Assembly (NCBI GenBank): GCA_013696365.1
Contig: JACCYS010000091.1
Location: 1-23,761 of the forward strand
Direction of reading: 5' to 3'
DNA: 23,761 bases
Source: Nocardioidaceae bacterium
Lineage (GTDB): Bacteria; Actinomycetota; Actinomycetes; Propionibacteriales; Nocardioidaceae
Within the stretch, counting starts at the first letter, position 1. Each line of letters opens with the position of its first letter. The notes under the pieces were generated by a model. It saw nothing but the letters and a program-made list of their open reading frames with translations, had not been told where the DNA came from and searched no databases. This document shows positions 7,019 through 14,518 of this stretch, piece by piece. Position numbers and translations under genes: made by a program.

Positions 7019-9802
7019 CTAGGTGGAGACGGCGGTGTAGGCAACCACCCCGCGGCGCAGTGCGCCGAGCGTGACTCTGGCGGTCTCGCGCAGCGGGCCG
7101 GGACCAGCCGCGTCGGCGACCTGGCCAGTCAAGTCGATGAGCTGCTTCACGTTGCGGACAAAGTCACCCGCTGCCAGCTCGCTCTCGGTGAGTACCTCTT
7201 CCAGGCCGGCACCCGAGGTCCATCGCCACGCCGCCCAGGCGAACCCGTAGTCCGGCCGACGCATTCCCGGGAGCCGGTGGTCGTGCTCGAGCCGTTCCAG
7301 CGTTGCCCACAGGGAGATCGTGCGGGCCACCACCTCACGGACGTTGCCGCGTGGCAGCCGTGGCGGTTCGGCGTCCTCGGGGTTGCGGGCCTCGAACACC
7401 AGCCCGGACAGCGCGGCGGCCAGCTCGGCCGGGTCCAGGCCGTCCCAGACACCGGTCCGCAGGCACTCGGCGCCGACGAGATCGAGCTCGGTGTACATCC
7501 GACCCAGCCGTCCTCCGTCGTCGCTCACCTCGTCGCCGTGCAGATAGCCCAGCTCGTCGAGCACCTCGCACACTTTGTCGAAGTCCCTGGCGATCGTGTT
7601 GGTGCGCTGTTCGATCCGCCGACGCAGCTGTTGAGTGTCACGCTCGAGCCTGGTCCACCGTTCCGCCCAGCGGGCGTGGCTCTCGCGCTCCGGGCAGTCA
7701 TGGCAGGGATGCTCTCGGAGGGCAGCCCGCAGACGCGTCAATTCGTTGTCCTCCCCGGTAACGTCAGGCAGCGATGAAGCGCCGTGCCGGTCGGTGTTGC
7801 CGGTTGTAGGCGGCCGCCGTACCTCGCTGATCACCTGGCGAAGGGACGAGGCGAGGTCGCGCCGAGACTGCGGATTGCGAGCGTTGAAGGACTTCGGCAG
7901 CCGCATCCGGGTGGCGGCGGCGACCGGGACATCGAAGTCGACCATGGACAGGCGGCGCGCGTGCCGCTCCGCGGTGAGCACCATCGGTCGCGGTCCGTCG
8001 CGGTCCGCGCGGGTGCCGAGGTCCACGATGACCGCGGGCCCGGCCCACCGCCCCGCCGGCACCCAGATCACATCGCCGGGTCGCAACTGCTCCAGCGACT
8101 GCACGACCTCCTCGCGGGCCACCGAACGGCGGCGCTTGGCCAGCTGTCGCTCACGCTCGCTGATCGCCCGCCGCAACCCCGCGTAGTCCAGGAAGTCACC
8201 GCGATCACAGCTAGCCGCCTCGGCGTACCCAGCCAGCGCCTCCTCGCTGCGGCGCACCTGGCGCGCCAGGCCCACCACCGCCCGGTCGGCCTGGAACTGC
8301 GCAAACGACTGCTCCAGCAGCTCACGCGCCGGCAGCCGACCAACCTGGCGGACCAGGTTGACCGCCATGTTGTACGACGGACGAAAGCTAGAGCGCAACG
8401 GATAGGTGCGCGTCGATGCCAACCCCGCGACCGCCTTGGCGTCCAACCCCGGTTGCCACAGCACCACACCATGCCCCTCGACGTCGATGCCGCGCCGCCC
8501 GGCCCGCCCCGTGAGCTGGGTGTATTCCCCCGGCGTGATGTCGGCGTGGGTCTCGCCGTTCCATTTCGACAGCTTCTCGATCACCACCGACCGGGCCGGC
8601 ATGTTGATCCCCAGCGCCAGCGTCTCGGTGGCGAACACCACCCGCACCAGTCCGCGCGCAAAGAGCTCCTCGACCACCTCCTTGAAGGTGGGGAGCATGC
8701 CGGCATGGTGCGCGGCGACACCGCGAGCCAACCCCTCGGCGAAGTCGTGGTAGCCGAGCACCCGCAAATCCGCGTCGGGAAGGTGCGCGCAGCGGTCCTG
8801 CACCAACGCCCGGATCGCCGTCTGCTCGTCGTGGCTGGTCAGCCGCAGGTTGGCAGCCAGCACCTGTTCAACGGCGGCAGCACAGCCGGCGCGGCTGAAG
8901 ACGAACACGATCGCCGGCAGCAGACCGGCAGCGTCCAGCCGCTCAACGACCTCGGCTCGGGTCGGAGTCCAGTGCCGGTGACCGCCTCGCGCCGCGGTAG
9001 CTCTGCCGCCCGACCGGGCTCGCGGCCCGCCCCGGCTGCGGCGCTGCCCTCGTTGGCTGCGCCAGTCATCGCGAGCGATGTGTTCCAGCGCGCGGTTCAC
9101 CCGGGTGCCCGAGCCCGGCGCCGCGCCGTCGTCCGCGAACAGGTCGAGCAACCGGCGGCCAACCAGCACATGCTGGAACAGCGGCACCGGGCGCCGCTCC
9201 TCGACGACAGTGACGGTGTCTCCACGCACCGTGGACAACCACTCGCCGAACTCCTCAGCGTTGGACACCGTGGCCGACAGCGACACCAGCGAGACGGTGT
9301 CGGCGAGGTGGATGATGACCTCCTCCCAGACCGCCCCGCGAAAGCGGTCGGCGAGGTAGTGCACCTCGTCCATCACCACGTAGCCAAGCCCAGCCAACAT
9401 CGGCGACCCGGCGTACAGCATGTTGCGCAGAACCTCGGTGGTCATCACGACCACCGGAGCGTCGCCGTTGATCGCGTTGTCGCCGGTGAGCAGGCCGACC
9501 TGCTCGGCGCCGTAGCGAGCGGTCAGCTCGGTGAATTTCTGGTTGGACAACGCCTTGATCGGTGCGGTGTAGAAGCACTTGCGGCCCTGACGCAACGCAA
9601 GATGCACTGCAAACTCGCCGACCAGCGTCTTGCCTGATCCGGTGGGTGCGGCCACCAGCACTCCGTGCCCGTCCTCGAGCGACCGGCAGGCCTCGACCTG
9701 GAAGACGTCGAAGGCAAAGTCGTAGAGGCCGCGGAACTCAGCAAGCGCGGGGTGCCGCTGGTCGGACCTGAACCGGGCGTACTGCCCGGCCGGTGTGGTC
9801 AT
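7019..9802 (-). CDS. helY: Ski2/Mtr4-like DExH RNA helicase (HelY)
   Basis: The 927-residue superfamily 2 helicase shows Walker A APTGSGKT (52-59), DEVH box (145-148), SAT motif (176-178) and motif VI QLTGRAGRRG (about 429-438). The C-terminal region contains HPCHDCPERESHARW, a Cys pair seen in bacterial HelY proteins, and ends in a DSHCT-like domain. The predicted role is ATP-dependent unwinding of RNA or RNA-protein structures, by analogy with Ski2/Mtr4. An Arg/Gly-rich low-complexity insert (about 248-275) separates the two RecA lobes and may add RNA affinity. The ATG at 9802 has no good Shine-Dalgarno but has TACGCT 6 nt upstream. The gene follows the lipid kinase gene by 39 nt. Confidence 0.92.
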   Translation of the reverse strand: MTTPAGQYARFRSDQRHPALAEFRGLYDFAFDVFQVEACRSLEDGHGVLVAAPTGSGKTLVGEFAVHLALRQGRKCFYTAPIKALSNQKFTELTARYGAEQVGLLTGDNAINGDAPVVVMTTEVLRNMLYAGSPMLAGLGYVVMDEVHYLADRFRGAVWEEVIIHLADTVSLVSLSATVSNAEEFGEWLSTVRGDTVTVVEERRPVPLFQHVLVGRRLLDLFADDGAAPGSGTRVNRALEHIARDDWRSQRGQRRSRGGPRARSGGRATAARGGHRHWTPTRAEVVERLDAAGLLPAIVFVFSRAGCAAAVEQVLAANLRLTSHDEQTAIRALVQDRCAHLPDADLRVLGYHDFAEGLARGVAAHHAGMLPTFKEVVEELFARGLVRVVFATETLALGINMPARSVVIEKLSKWNGETHADITPGEYTQLTGRAGRRGIDVEGHGVVLWQPGLDAKAVAGLASTRTYPLRSSFRPSYNMAVNLVRQVGRLPARELLEQSFAQFQADRAVVGLARQVRRSEEALAGYAEAASCDRGDFLDYAGLRRAISERERQLAKRRRSVAREEVVQSLEQLRPGDVIWVPAGRWAGPAVIVDLGTRADRDGPRPMVLTAERHARRLSMVDFDVPVAAATRMRLPKSFNARNPQSRRDLASSLRQVISEVRRPPTTGNTDRHGASSLPDVTGEDNELTRLRAALREHPCHDCPERESHARWAERWTRLERDTQQLRRRIEQRTNTIARDFDKVCEVLDELGYLHGDEVSDDGGRLGRMYTELDLVGAECLRTGVWDGLDPAELAAALSGLVFEARNPEDAEPPRLPRGNVREVVARTISLWATLERLEHDHRLPGMRRPDYGFAWAAWRWTSGAGLEEVLTESELAAGDFVRNVKQLIDLTGQVADAAGPGPLRETARVTLGALRRGVVAYTAVST

Positions 9803-9808
9803 GGCCTC

Positions 9809-9814
9809 AGCGTA
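9809..9814 (-). promoter_or_regulatory. Predicted -10 element of helY
   Basis: On the minus strand TACGCT is followed by GAGGCC and the ATG of helY. The spacing predicts a leaderless helY transcript independent of the upstream operon. The GAGG within the spacer is too close to the ATG to act as a normal ribosome binding site. No -35 is evident. Confidence 0.35.
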
Positions 9815-9841
9815 CGGGGGTGGTGCCCGCTCGGCGCGGCC

Positions 9842-10741
9842 TCACCGGGCCAGCATCTGCAGGGCCCCCGGCTGCACCGTGACAGCCATCGGCGGCGAGA
9901 TGAGCCGCTCACCGTCACCGTACGTCACCACGTCTGCGGCTTCGATGGACACCGTCCGGGCTCGAAGGTGTTGATATGACCGATGGTGGGTATGGGTCCC
10001 GCGAAGCAGCCTGGGCGTCGCCCGCAGCAGCTGGGCGGTGCTCATCGCCTCGACGATCACCACGTCGAGTAGTCCGTCCCGCGGGTCCGCGGGTGGGCAG
10101 ATGGGCAGACCGCCTCCGTAGGTCGGCCCGTTGCAGACCGCCACCAGTATCGCCTCGACGTCGGTGCGCACACCGTCCAGCCGCAGTGAATACTGCAGCG
10201 GGGTGAAACACCCAAGCTCAGCGACGGTCGCTGCGGCGTAACGCGACCGCCCCCAGCACGCCCGCATCCGGGCGGCTCGCTCGTTGACCCGGGCGTCGAA
10301 ACCCGTCGCCAGCGCGCTGACGACCTGCGCTGTCAACCCAGCCGCTGACACCGCGGCGACATCCACCGACCCGATACGTCGGTCCACCAGGGCATCGGCG
10401 ATCACGTCAGCTGCTCCGGCAGCACTGTGCTGCGGCAGTCCCAGCATCCGTGCGACGTCGTTTCCGGAGCCCGCCGGCACCACACCCAGCGGTATCGAGG
10501 TGCCGCTCAGCACCTGGGCGGCCAGGTGCACCATGCCGTCACCGCCGACGACCACCAGGGCAGCATCAGAGCGCTCCACGGATGCCTGCGCGAGCTCAGC
10601 GGCATGCAGCGCGTTGCGACCCCATATCACCGCCACCGGCAGGCCGCGCCGACGCAACTGGTCGACCGCTGCGGCAGCCACCCGGCCGGCGCGGCCGGCA
10701 CCCGCTGTCGGGTTGGTCAGCACCGTGACCTGCGCACCCAT
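9842..10741 (-). CDS. Diacylglycerol kinase-like lipid kinase (DAGK catalytic domain)
   Basis: The 299-residue protein begins with VTVLTNPTAG, the family's first nucleotide-binding motif. It has GGDG (66-69; followed by Met where many members have Thr) and PAGSGNDVARMLGLP (89-103). These are hallmarks of the DgkB/YegS/sphingosine-kinase superfamily, which phosphorylates diacylglycerol or related lipids at the membrane surface. The lipid substrate cannot be predicted. The ATG at 10741 sits just before the conserved motif and 8 nt after the stop of the upstream gene. An in-frame ATG at 10777 would add 12 residues overlapping that gene. Confidence 0.85.
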   Translation of the reverse strand: MGAQVTVLTNPTAGAGRAGRVAAAAVDQLRRRGLPVAVIWGRNALHAAELAQASVERSDAALVVVGGDGMVHLAAQVLSGTSIPLGVVPAGSGNDVARMLGLPQHSAAGAADVIADALVDRRIGSVDVAAVSAAGLTAQVVSALATGFDARVNERAARMRACWGRSRYAAATVAELGCFTPLQYSLRLDGVRTDVEAILVAVCNGPTYGGGLPICPPADPRDGLLDVVIVEAMSTAQLLRATPRLLRGTHTHHRSYQHLRARTVSIEAADVVTYGDGERLISPPMAVTVQPGALQMLAR

Positions 10742-10749
10742 CGTTTCGA

Positions 10750-11139
10750 TCACAGTTGCAGCGCGACAGTGAAACATGCGGGAGCGGCGCCCACCGCCCG
10801 GGCGAAACGCCGGATCACCTCATACAAGGTGTCCACATCCAGCGACGTGCCGGGGACTGCCAGCACGAAGCCTTCTCCTTGGCTGAGCAGGAGTACCTCA
10901 CCGTGCACCCAGGCCTGGTGCACGTCGTGCCGCAGCCGTTCGGAGACCAAAGCAGCCGGATAGGCGACATCCGCGGCCAGCACGGAAAGCTCCAGCTTCT
11001 CTGTGCCGACCAACACTCCGTCGACGCGGGCATCCCCCACAGAGTCGCTGGTGGTCCACGTGCTGTCACCGGTGCCGATCCAGTCAGGCAAGTTGAACGG
11101 GTCGGCAGTCTCCAAGCCGGACTCAGGCACGCTCGTCAT
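10750..11139 (-). CDS. Protein of unknown function between tatC and the lipid kinase gene
   Basis: I do not recognise this 129-residue protein. It has no signal peptide, membrane segment or cysteine motif beyond a single Cys near the C-terminus. Its middle is rich in Val/Leu strands (VDGVLVGTEKLELSVLAAD and WVHGEVLLLSQGEGFVLAV). A helix-like segment (about 101-116) follows, suggesting one small alpha/beta domain. The ATG at 11139 lies inside the tatC tail, overlapping it by 17 nt, so the gene is almost certainly real and co-translated with tatC. The longer upstream frame is only a shadow of tatC. Confidence 0.7.
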   Translation of the reverse strand: MTSVPESGLETADPFNLPDWIGTGDSTWTTSDSVGDARVDGVLVGTEKLELSVLAADVAYPAALVSERLRHDVHQAWVHGEVLLLSQGEGFVLAVPGTSLDVDTLYEVIRRFARAVGAAPACFTVALQL

Positions 11140-12058
11140 CGTCCCAACTGTCCTCGGGGGGCTCGTCGAGTTGGCTTGGCCGGGCGTACTCGTCCGGGCC
11201 GTCTCGTAGCTGCAGTGGGGACGGCTCGTCCGGGTCGTAACTGTCGAAATTGTTGCCGGCGCGGGCTCGACGCCGGTCGACGAGCCGGGCGACAAGCTCC
11301 GACACCAGGAACAGCCCGGTGACCGGGACGGCGAGGAACAACATGCTGACCGGGTCGGTGGAGGGGGTGGCGATCGCGGCGAAGACGAACACGCCGACCA
11401 CGATCCAGGCGCGGTTTGCGGCAAGCGCTCGCCCACTCACGACCCCGGCGAGGTTCAGCAGCACGATGAACAAGGGGATCTCGAACGACACCCCGAACGC
11501 CAACAGCATTCGCAGGATGAAGTTGAGGTAGCGGTCCACCTCCACCAGGTTCGCCACCTCGATGGGGGTGAAGTCGAGCAGCACGCCGATGCCCTTCGGC
11601 AAGACGTAGTAGCCGAGCAACGCCCCGCCCATGAAAAGCGGACCCGCGATGAGCGCGAAGAGCGTGGACCAGCGCCGCTCTTTGCGGTGCAAACCAGGAA
11701 GAATGAACGCCCAGATCTGCCATAGCCAGATCGGACTGGCGAGCACCAGGCCCGAGACCAACGCGATCTTGATCCGCAAAATCAACGGACCGGCAACGTC
11801 GTTGATGGTGAGCTCGGCCTCGATGTCGCGTTCCTCCGCGAGCCTCCGGACCTGGCTGAAGAACGGCTCGGTGAGAATGGCGAAGATCTCGTCGTAGAAG
11901 AAGGCCGCCGTCACCGCGACCACAAGAATGGCCAGGCAGGCCTTGAACAGCCGGTTGCGCAACTCGTAGAGGTGCTCGACGAGGGTCATCGACCCGTCAG
12001 GCTGGGAGCCACCGCCGGGGCTGGGAGTGCCCGGTGAGCGTCGCAGGGTGAAGGCCAC
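11123..12058 (-). CDS. tatC: Sec-independent protein translocase subunit TatC
   Basis: The 311-residue integral membrane protein forms the signal-peptide receptor core of the twin-arginine translocase with TatA. The conserved cytoplasmic opening MTLVEHLYELRNRLF begins at residue 24. Six hydrophobic segments follow (about 36-56, 93-115, 130-152, 185-210, 220-237 and 238-257). The acidic C-terminal tail (DSYDPDEPSP... WDDDERA) is long. The GTG at 12058 follows the tatA stop by 12 nt without a clear ribosome binding site. The internal ATG at 11989 is an alternative start that would remove a Gly/Pro/Ser-rich leader. No tatB is seen, which is common when TatB is encoded elsewhere. Confidence 0.93.
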   Translation of the reverse strand: MAFTLRRSPGTPSPGGGSQPDGSMTLVEHLYELRNRLFKACLAILVVAVTAAFFYDEIFAILTEPFFSQVRRLAEERDIEAELTINDVAGPLILRIKIALVSGLVLASPIWLWQIWAFILPGLHRKERRWSTLFALIAGPLFMGGALLGYYVLPKGIGVLLDFTPIEVANLVEVDRYLNFILRMLLAFGVSFEIPLFIVLLNLAGVVSGRALAANRAWIVVGVFVFAAIATPSTDPVSMLFLAVPVTGLFLVSELVARLVDRRRARAGNNFDSYDPDEPSPLQLRDGPDEYARPSQLDEPPEDSWDDDERA

Positions 12059-12070
12059 GGCGGTGCTGGA

Positions 12071-12349
12071 TCAGAGCTGCTGGTCGCGCGAGATGCCGTC
12101 CTGCGACTGCTGCTGGGCAGGAGGGGCCGCGGGCGGGGGTGCCTGCTGGGTGGACTGGGCACTGGGCGGCAGTGGCCGGCCGTGCGGGTCGGCGTCAGTC
12201 TTTGCGTCATCCGAGGCCAGCCCTTTGGTCTCGGACTTGAAGATGCGCAGCGCCTGACCGGAGCCGCGCGCCAGGTCAGGCAAACGCTTGGCACCGAACA
12301 GCAGAATAAGCACCACGGCGATGATGATGAGCTCAGTGGGACCCGGCAT
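12071..12349 (-). CDS. tatA: Sec-independent protein translocase subunit TatA
   Basis: The 92-residue protein has one N-terminal membrane helix (about 5-20, TELIIIAVVLILLFGAK), the hinge FGAKRLPDLAR and an amphipathic helix. A Pro/Gln/Ala-rich soluble tail completes the TatA pattern. TatA multimers form the size-adapting part of the Tat pore. The ATG at 12349 is set by AAGGAG 7 nt upstream. The longer frame upstream is the repeat-bearing leader. It is followed closely by tatC, and the gap to upstream pafC (117 nt) contains a possible own promoter. Confidence 0.93.
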   Translation of the reverse strand: MPGPTELIIIAVVLILLFGAKRLPDLARGSGQALRIFKSETKGLASDDAKTDADPHGRPLPPSAQSTQQAPPPAAPPAQQQSQDGISRDQQL

Positions 12350-12369
12350 GACAAACTCCTTCGTCGTGA

Positions 12370-12401
12370 TTCGCATCCATCCTAAGGGTGGTTCGCATCC
12401 A
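12370..12401 (-). promoter_or_regulatory. Paired direct repeats and -10 upstream of tatA
   Basis: The 10-mer TGGATGCGAA occurs twice on the minus strand (12392-12401 and 12370-12379) with a 22-bp period, about two helical turns. The spacer ends in TAGGAT (12379-12384), a plausible -10 whose last base is the first of the downstream copy. This is a candidate operator-promoter for tatA-tatC separate from pafBC. Confidence 0.35.
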
Positions 12402-12444
12402 GACGCGCTGCTGATTGTGCACAGCACCCGAACACTTGCTCACG

Positions 12445-12480
12445 CTGCGTCGTACTGCGTCACCGCTCACGGTACTGCGT
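12445..12480 (-). repeat. Short direct repeats spanning the end of pafC
   Basis: ACGCAGTAC occurs at 12472-12480, inside the last codons of pafC, and again at 12452-12460, just past the stop. A truncated ACGCAG follows at 12445-12450. The period is 20 bp between the full copies. It looks like a small local duplication across the stop codon; function is unknown. Confidence 0.45.
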
Positions 12481-13438
12481 AGGCGGCCAAAGCGGCACGC
12501 GCCGTGGCCGTGATCCTCAATGCGACCGCTGTCGGCTGCACCACGGCGACGTCGCCGGAGGCGCGCAGCACCAGATGCAGCAGCCAATCCTCGTCGGCCA
12601 CCCGCATCTGGACGCGCAGCCAACCGTCCGCAAGCTCGACCCGAGAGTCGACCCGGTGCTGCTCAGCGATCCATATAGCCGATGGCGCCACGTCGAGTAC
12701 CGCTATCAGGTCGTCATCACCGGGCTGGAAGAGCCCCTCGGACAGGTCGCGTGAACGGGCCTGTGTTGGCGGAGCGGCCGGTTGATCGAGCACCTCGAGA
12801 CTCACTACTCGGTCGAGCCGAAACAGCCGCACCCCCTCAGCGCGGTAGCACCAGCCCTCGAGATACGTGTGCCCCTCTGCGCTGAACAGCCGCAGCGGGT
12901 CGACATCGCGGGCCGTGGTCTCGTCCCGCGACGGCACCAGATAGTCGAGGTGCACGCGGCGGCCTTCGTGCAGCGCCTGCTGCGCCGCAGCACCGACCCG
13001 TGCATCCATCGGAGCGGCCACCACCTGCACCTGCCGAGCGGCTGCTGCGCCGTCACCAGCGGCCGACTCGAGCTTGGCTAAGGCGCGGTCGATGGCCTCG
13101 GTCGTCCCGGCAGCCGCTGTCTCCCGGAGCGTACGCAGCGCCACGATCAACGCCAACGCCTCGTGCACGGTCAGCCGCAGTGGGCGACCGAGGAAGTCGG
13201 CGTTGTCGAGACGCACCACCCCCTCGCTATCGAGTGCGTCCATGTCGACGTCGATCATCTCGCCGGTGACGGCCTCGGGCAGCCCGCAGAACCACAGCAC
13301 ATTGAGGTCGCGGACCACGGTTGCCGCAGGCACGTCGAAGTCGCGGGCCACCTGCTCGACAGGCACACCCGCTCGATCCTTGAGGTACGGCACCAGTGCA
13401 AGCATGCGCTGCACCTGGTCAGCGGCGCGGTCATTCAT
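12467..13438 (-). CDS. pafC: WYL-domain transcriptional regulator PafC
   Basis: The 323-residue protein has an N-terminal helix-turn-helix (about 8-50, QVARDFDVPAATVVRDLNVLWF). A central WYL domain includes TYLEGWCYRAEGVRLFRLDRV, and a WCX-type C-terminal region follows. In mycobacteria PafC pairs with PafB as a heterodimeric activator of the LexA-independent DNA-damage response. The WYL domains are thought to sense single-stranded DNA. The ATG overlaps the pafB stop as ATGA, so the two partners are translationally coupled. Position between the Pup ligase gene and tatA is the standard actinobacterial order. Confidence 0.93.
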   Translation of the reverse strand: MNDRAADQVQRMLALVPYLKDRAGVPVEQVARDFDVPAATVVRDLNVLWFCGLPEAVTGEMIDVDMDALDSEGVVRLDNADFLGRPLRLTVHEALALIVALRTLRETAAAGTTEAIDRALAKLESAAGDGAAAARQVQVVAAPMDARVGAAAQQALHEGRRVHLDYLVPSRDETTARDVDPLRLFSAEGHTYLEGWCYRAEGVRLFRLDRVVSLEVLDQPAAPPTQARSRDLSEGLFQPGDDDLIAVLDVAPSAIWIAEQHRVDSRVELADGWLRVQMRVADEDWLLHLVLRASGDVAVVQPTAVALRITATARAALAAYAVP

Positions 13439-14400
13439 CGCGACACCGCCTCGCCGGCCAGTCGCTGCAGTCGGTGGACCACCGCTTCGCGCACCTCGGG
13501 AGGTGCGACCACCACGGCAGCCGGACCGAGCGCCACGACCTCCGCGGCGAGCAGCACCGGGTCGAGCAGCGGCAGCTCGACGGCGTCCCAGCCGTCGCGG
13601 GCTGCCGTGACACTGCTGGCGCGGCGACGCAGGGCCTGCCCCTGCCCGGCGAGTAGCCGCACTGTAGCCGTGCCCTCGGCCGGTCGCGGCTCCAACTGCC
13701 GGGCAAGCGCCCGCAGGTCGGTGCCTGCTGGCACCTCAAAGGCGTACGACGGGCCGGTGGCCTCGACGGGACCGGTGACTCGCGACAATCGAAACATTCG
13801 CTCAGCGGTACGGTCCAGGTCGTGGCCGATGAGGTACCAGCGTCCACGCCACGACAGCACCCCCCACGGCTGCACCCGCCGGGTCGTCGGCTCGTGTCCG
13901 GGCCGCCGGTAACCGAAGGTAACCTGACGGCGGGCGACCACTGCGTCCCACAACGGCTCGAAGGCGGCCTCGGACGCGGCCAGCAGCGGCTCGACCAGGG
14001 TTAACGCCTCGCTGTCCACCGCCACCCCGGCGGCTTTCAGTTTGAGGACTGCGGTCGAGGTCTGCCGGGCCAACCGGGCGTGCTGCCACACCCGAGCAGC
14101 GAGGCCGACGGCAGCGGCCTCGTCGGGCTCCAGGTCGATGCGGGGTAGCTCGAATGCGTCGCGGCGGATCCGGTAGCCCGGCTCGTCGTCGAACATCTTG
14201 TCGTTGCTGCCGAGTTCGATCGGGATGCCGATCTCACGCAACTCCTCTTTGTCGCGCTCGAACATCTTTTCGAAGGCCTCATCGGTCTGGTCCCGGTAGC
14301 CCTCCACGACACGCCGGATGCGGTCCTTGCTCACGTAACCCTGGCTGACCAGGAGGGCGATGACCAGGTTCATCAACCGCTCAGACTTACGGGCTGTCAC
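13435..14400 (-). CDS. pafB: WYL-domain transcriptional regulator PafB
   Basis: The 321-residue protein begins TARKSERLMNLVIALL, matching the family N-terminus. Its helix-turn-helix region includes FERDKEELREIGIPIEL, and the WYL domain includes WRGRWYLIGHDLDRTAERMFRLSRV. It is the partner of PafC in damage-responsive transcription; despite the gene name it is not part of the ligase. The GTG at 14400 is chosen because conservation starts there. TAGCGT lies 8 nt upstream and no ribosome binding site is visible, so the message may be leaderless. The frame extends upstream to 14634 only over intergenic and antisense sequence. Confidence 0.92.
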   Translation of the reverse strand: MTARKSERLMNLVIALLVSQGYVSKDRIRRVVEGYRDQTDEAFEKMFERDKEELREIGIPIELGSNDKMFDDEPGYRIRRDAFELPRIDLEPDEAAAVGLAARVWQHARLARQTSTAVLKLKAAGVAVDSEALTLVEPLLAASEAAFEPLWDAVVARRQVTFGYRRPGHEPTTRRVQPWGVLSWRGRWYLIGHDLDRTAERMFRLSRVTGPVEATGPSYAFEVPAGTDLRALARQLEPRPAEGTATVRLLAGQGQALRRRASSVTAARDGWDAVELPLLDPVLLAAEVVALGPAAVVVAPPEVREAVVHRLQRLAGEAVSR

Positions 14401-14408
14401 ATCATGCG

Positions 14409-14414
14409 ACGCTA
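14409..14414 (-). promoter_or_regulatory. Predicted -10 element of pafB
   Basis: On the minus strand TAGCGT lies 8 nt before the GTG start of pafB, the longest spacing among the predicted leaderless genes here. No matching -35 or PafBC-type upstream box was found. Confidence 0.3.
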
Positions 14415-14463
14415 CCCGAACTTGGCCGGCATTCGGCCCAACGACCCGCTCTCGCCAGCTGCG

Positions 14464-14518
14464 CCCCCATCCCTCCCCGGCCGGATGACAGGGGTGGTGT
14501 GGGAGGCGGGTGGTGGGG
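14464..14518. terminator. C-run/G-run hairpin with G-quadruplex pattern after the FKBP gene
   Basis: The sequence just past the FKBP stop has four G-tracts on the plus strand (14491-14494, 14501-14503, 14508-14510 and 14515-14518) with loops of 6, 4 and 4 nt, fitting a G-quadruplex pattern. The first two tracts can instead pair with the C-tracts at 14466-14468 and 14475-14478 in an imperfect stem with a 12-nt loop. Either structure could slow or stop polymerase between FKBP and pafB. There is no T-run. Confidence 0.4.

Noticed and set aside
7784..9637. 617-codon plus-strand frame opposite helY
   Set aside because: It is antisense to conserved helicase motifs and its His/Arg/Pro-rich composition is typical of a shadow frame.
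12350..12427. N-terminal extension of TatA
   Set aside because: TatA starts directly with its membrane helix, and AAGGAG sits 7 nt before the ATG at 12349.
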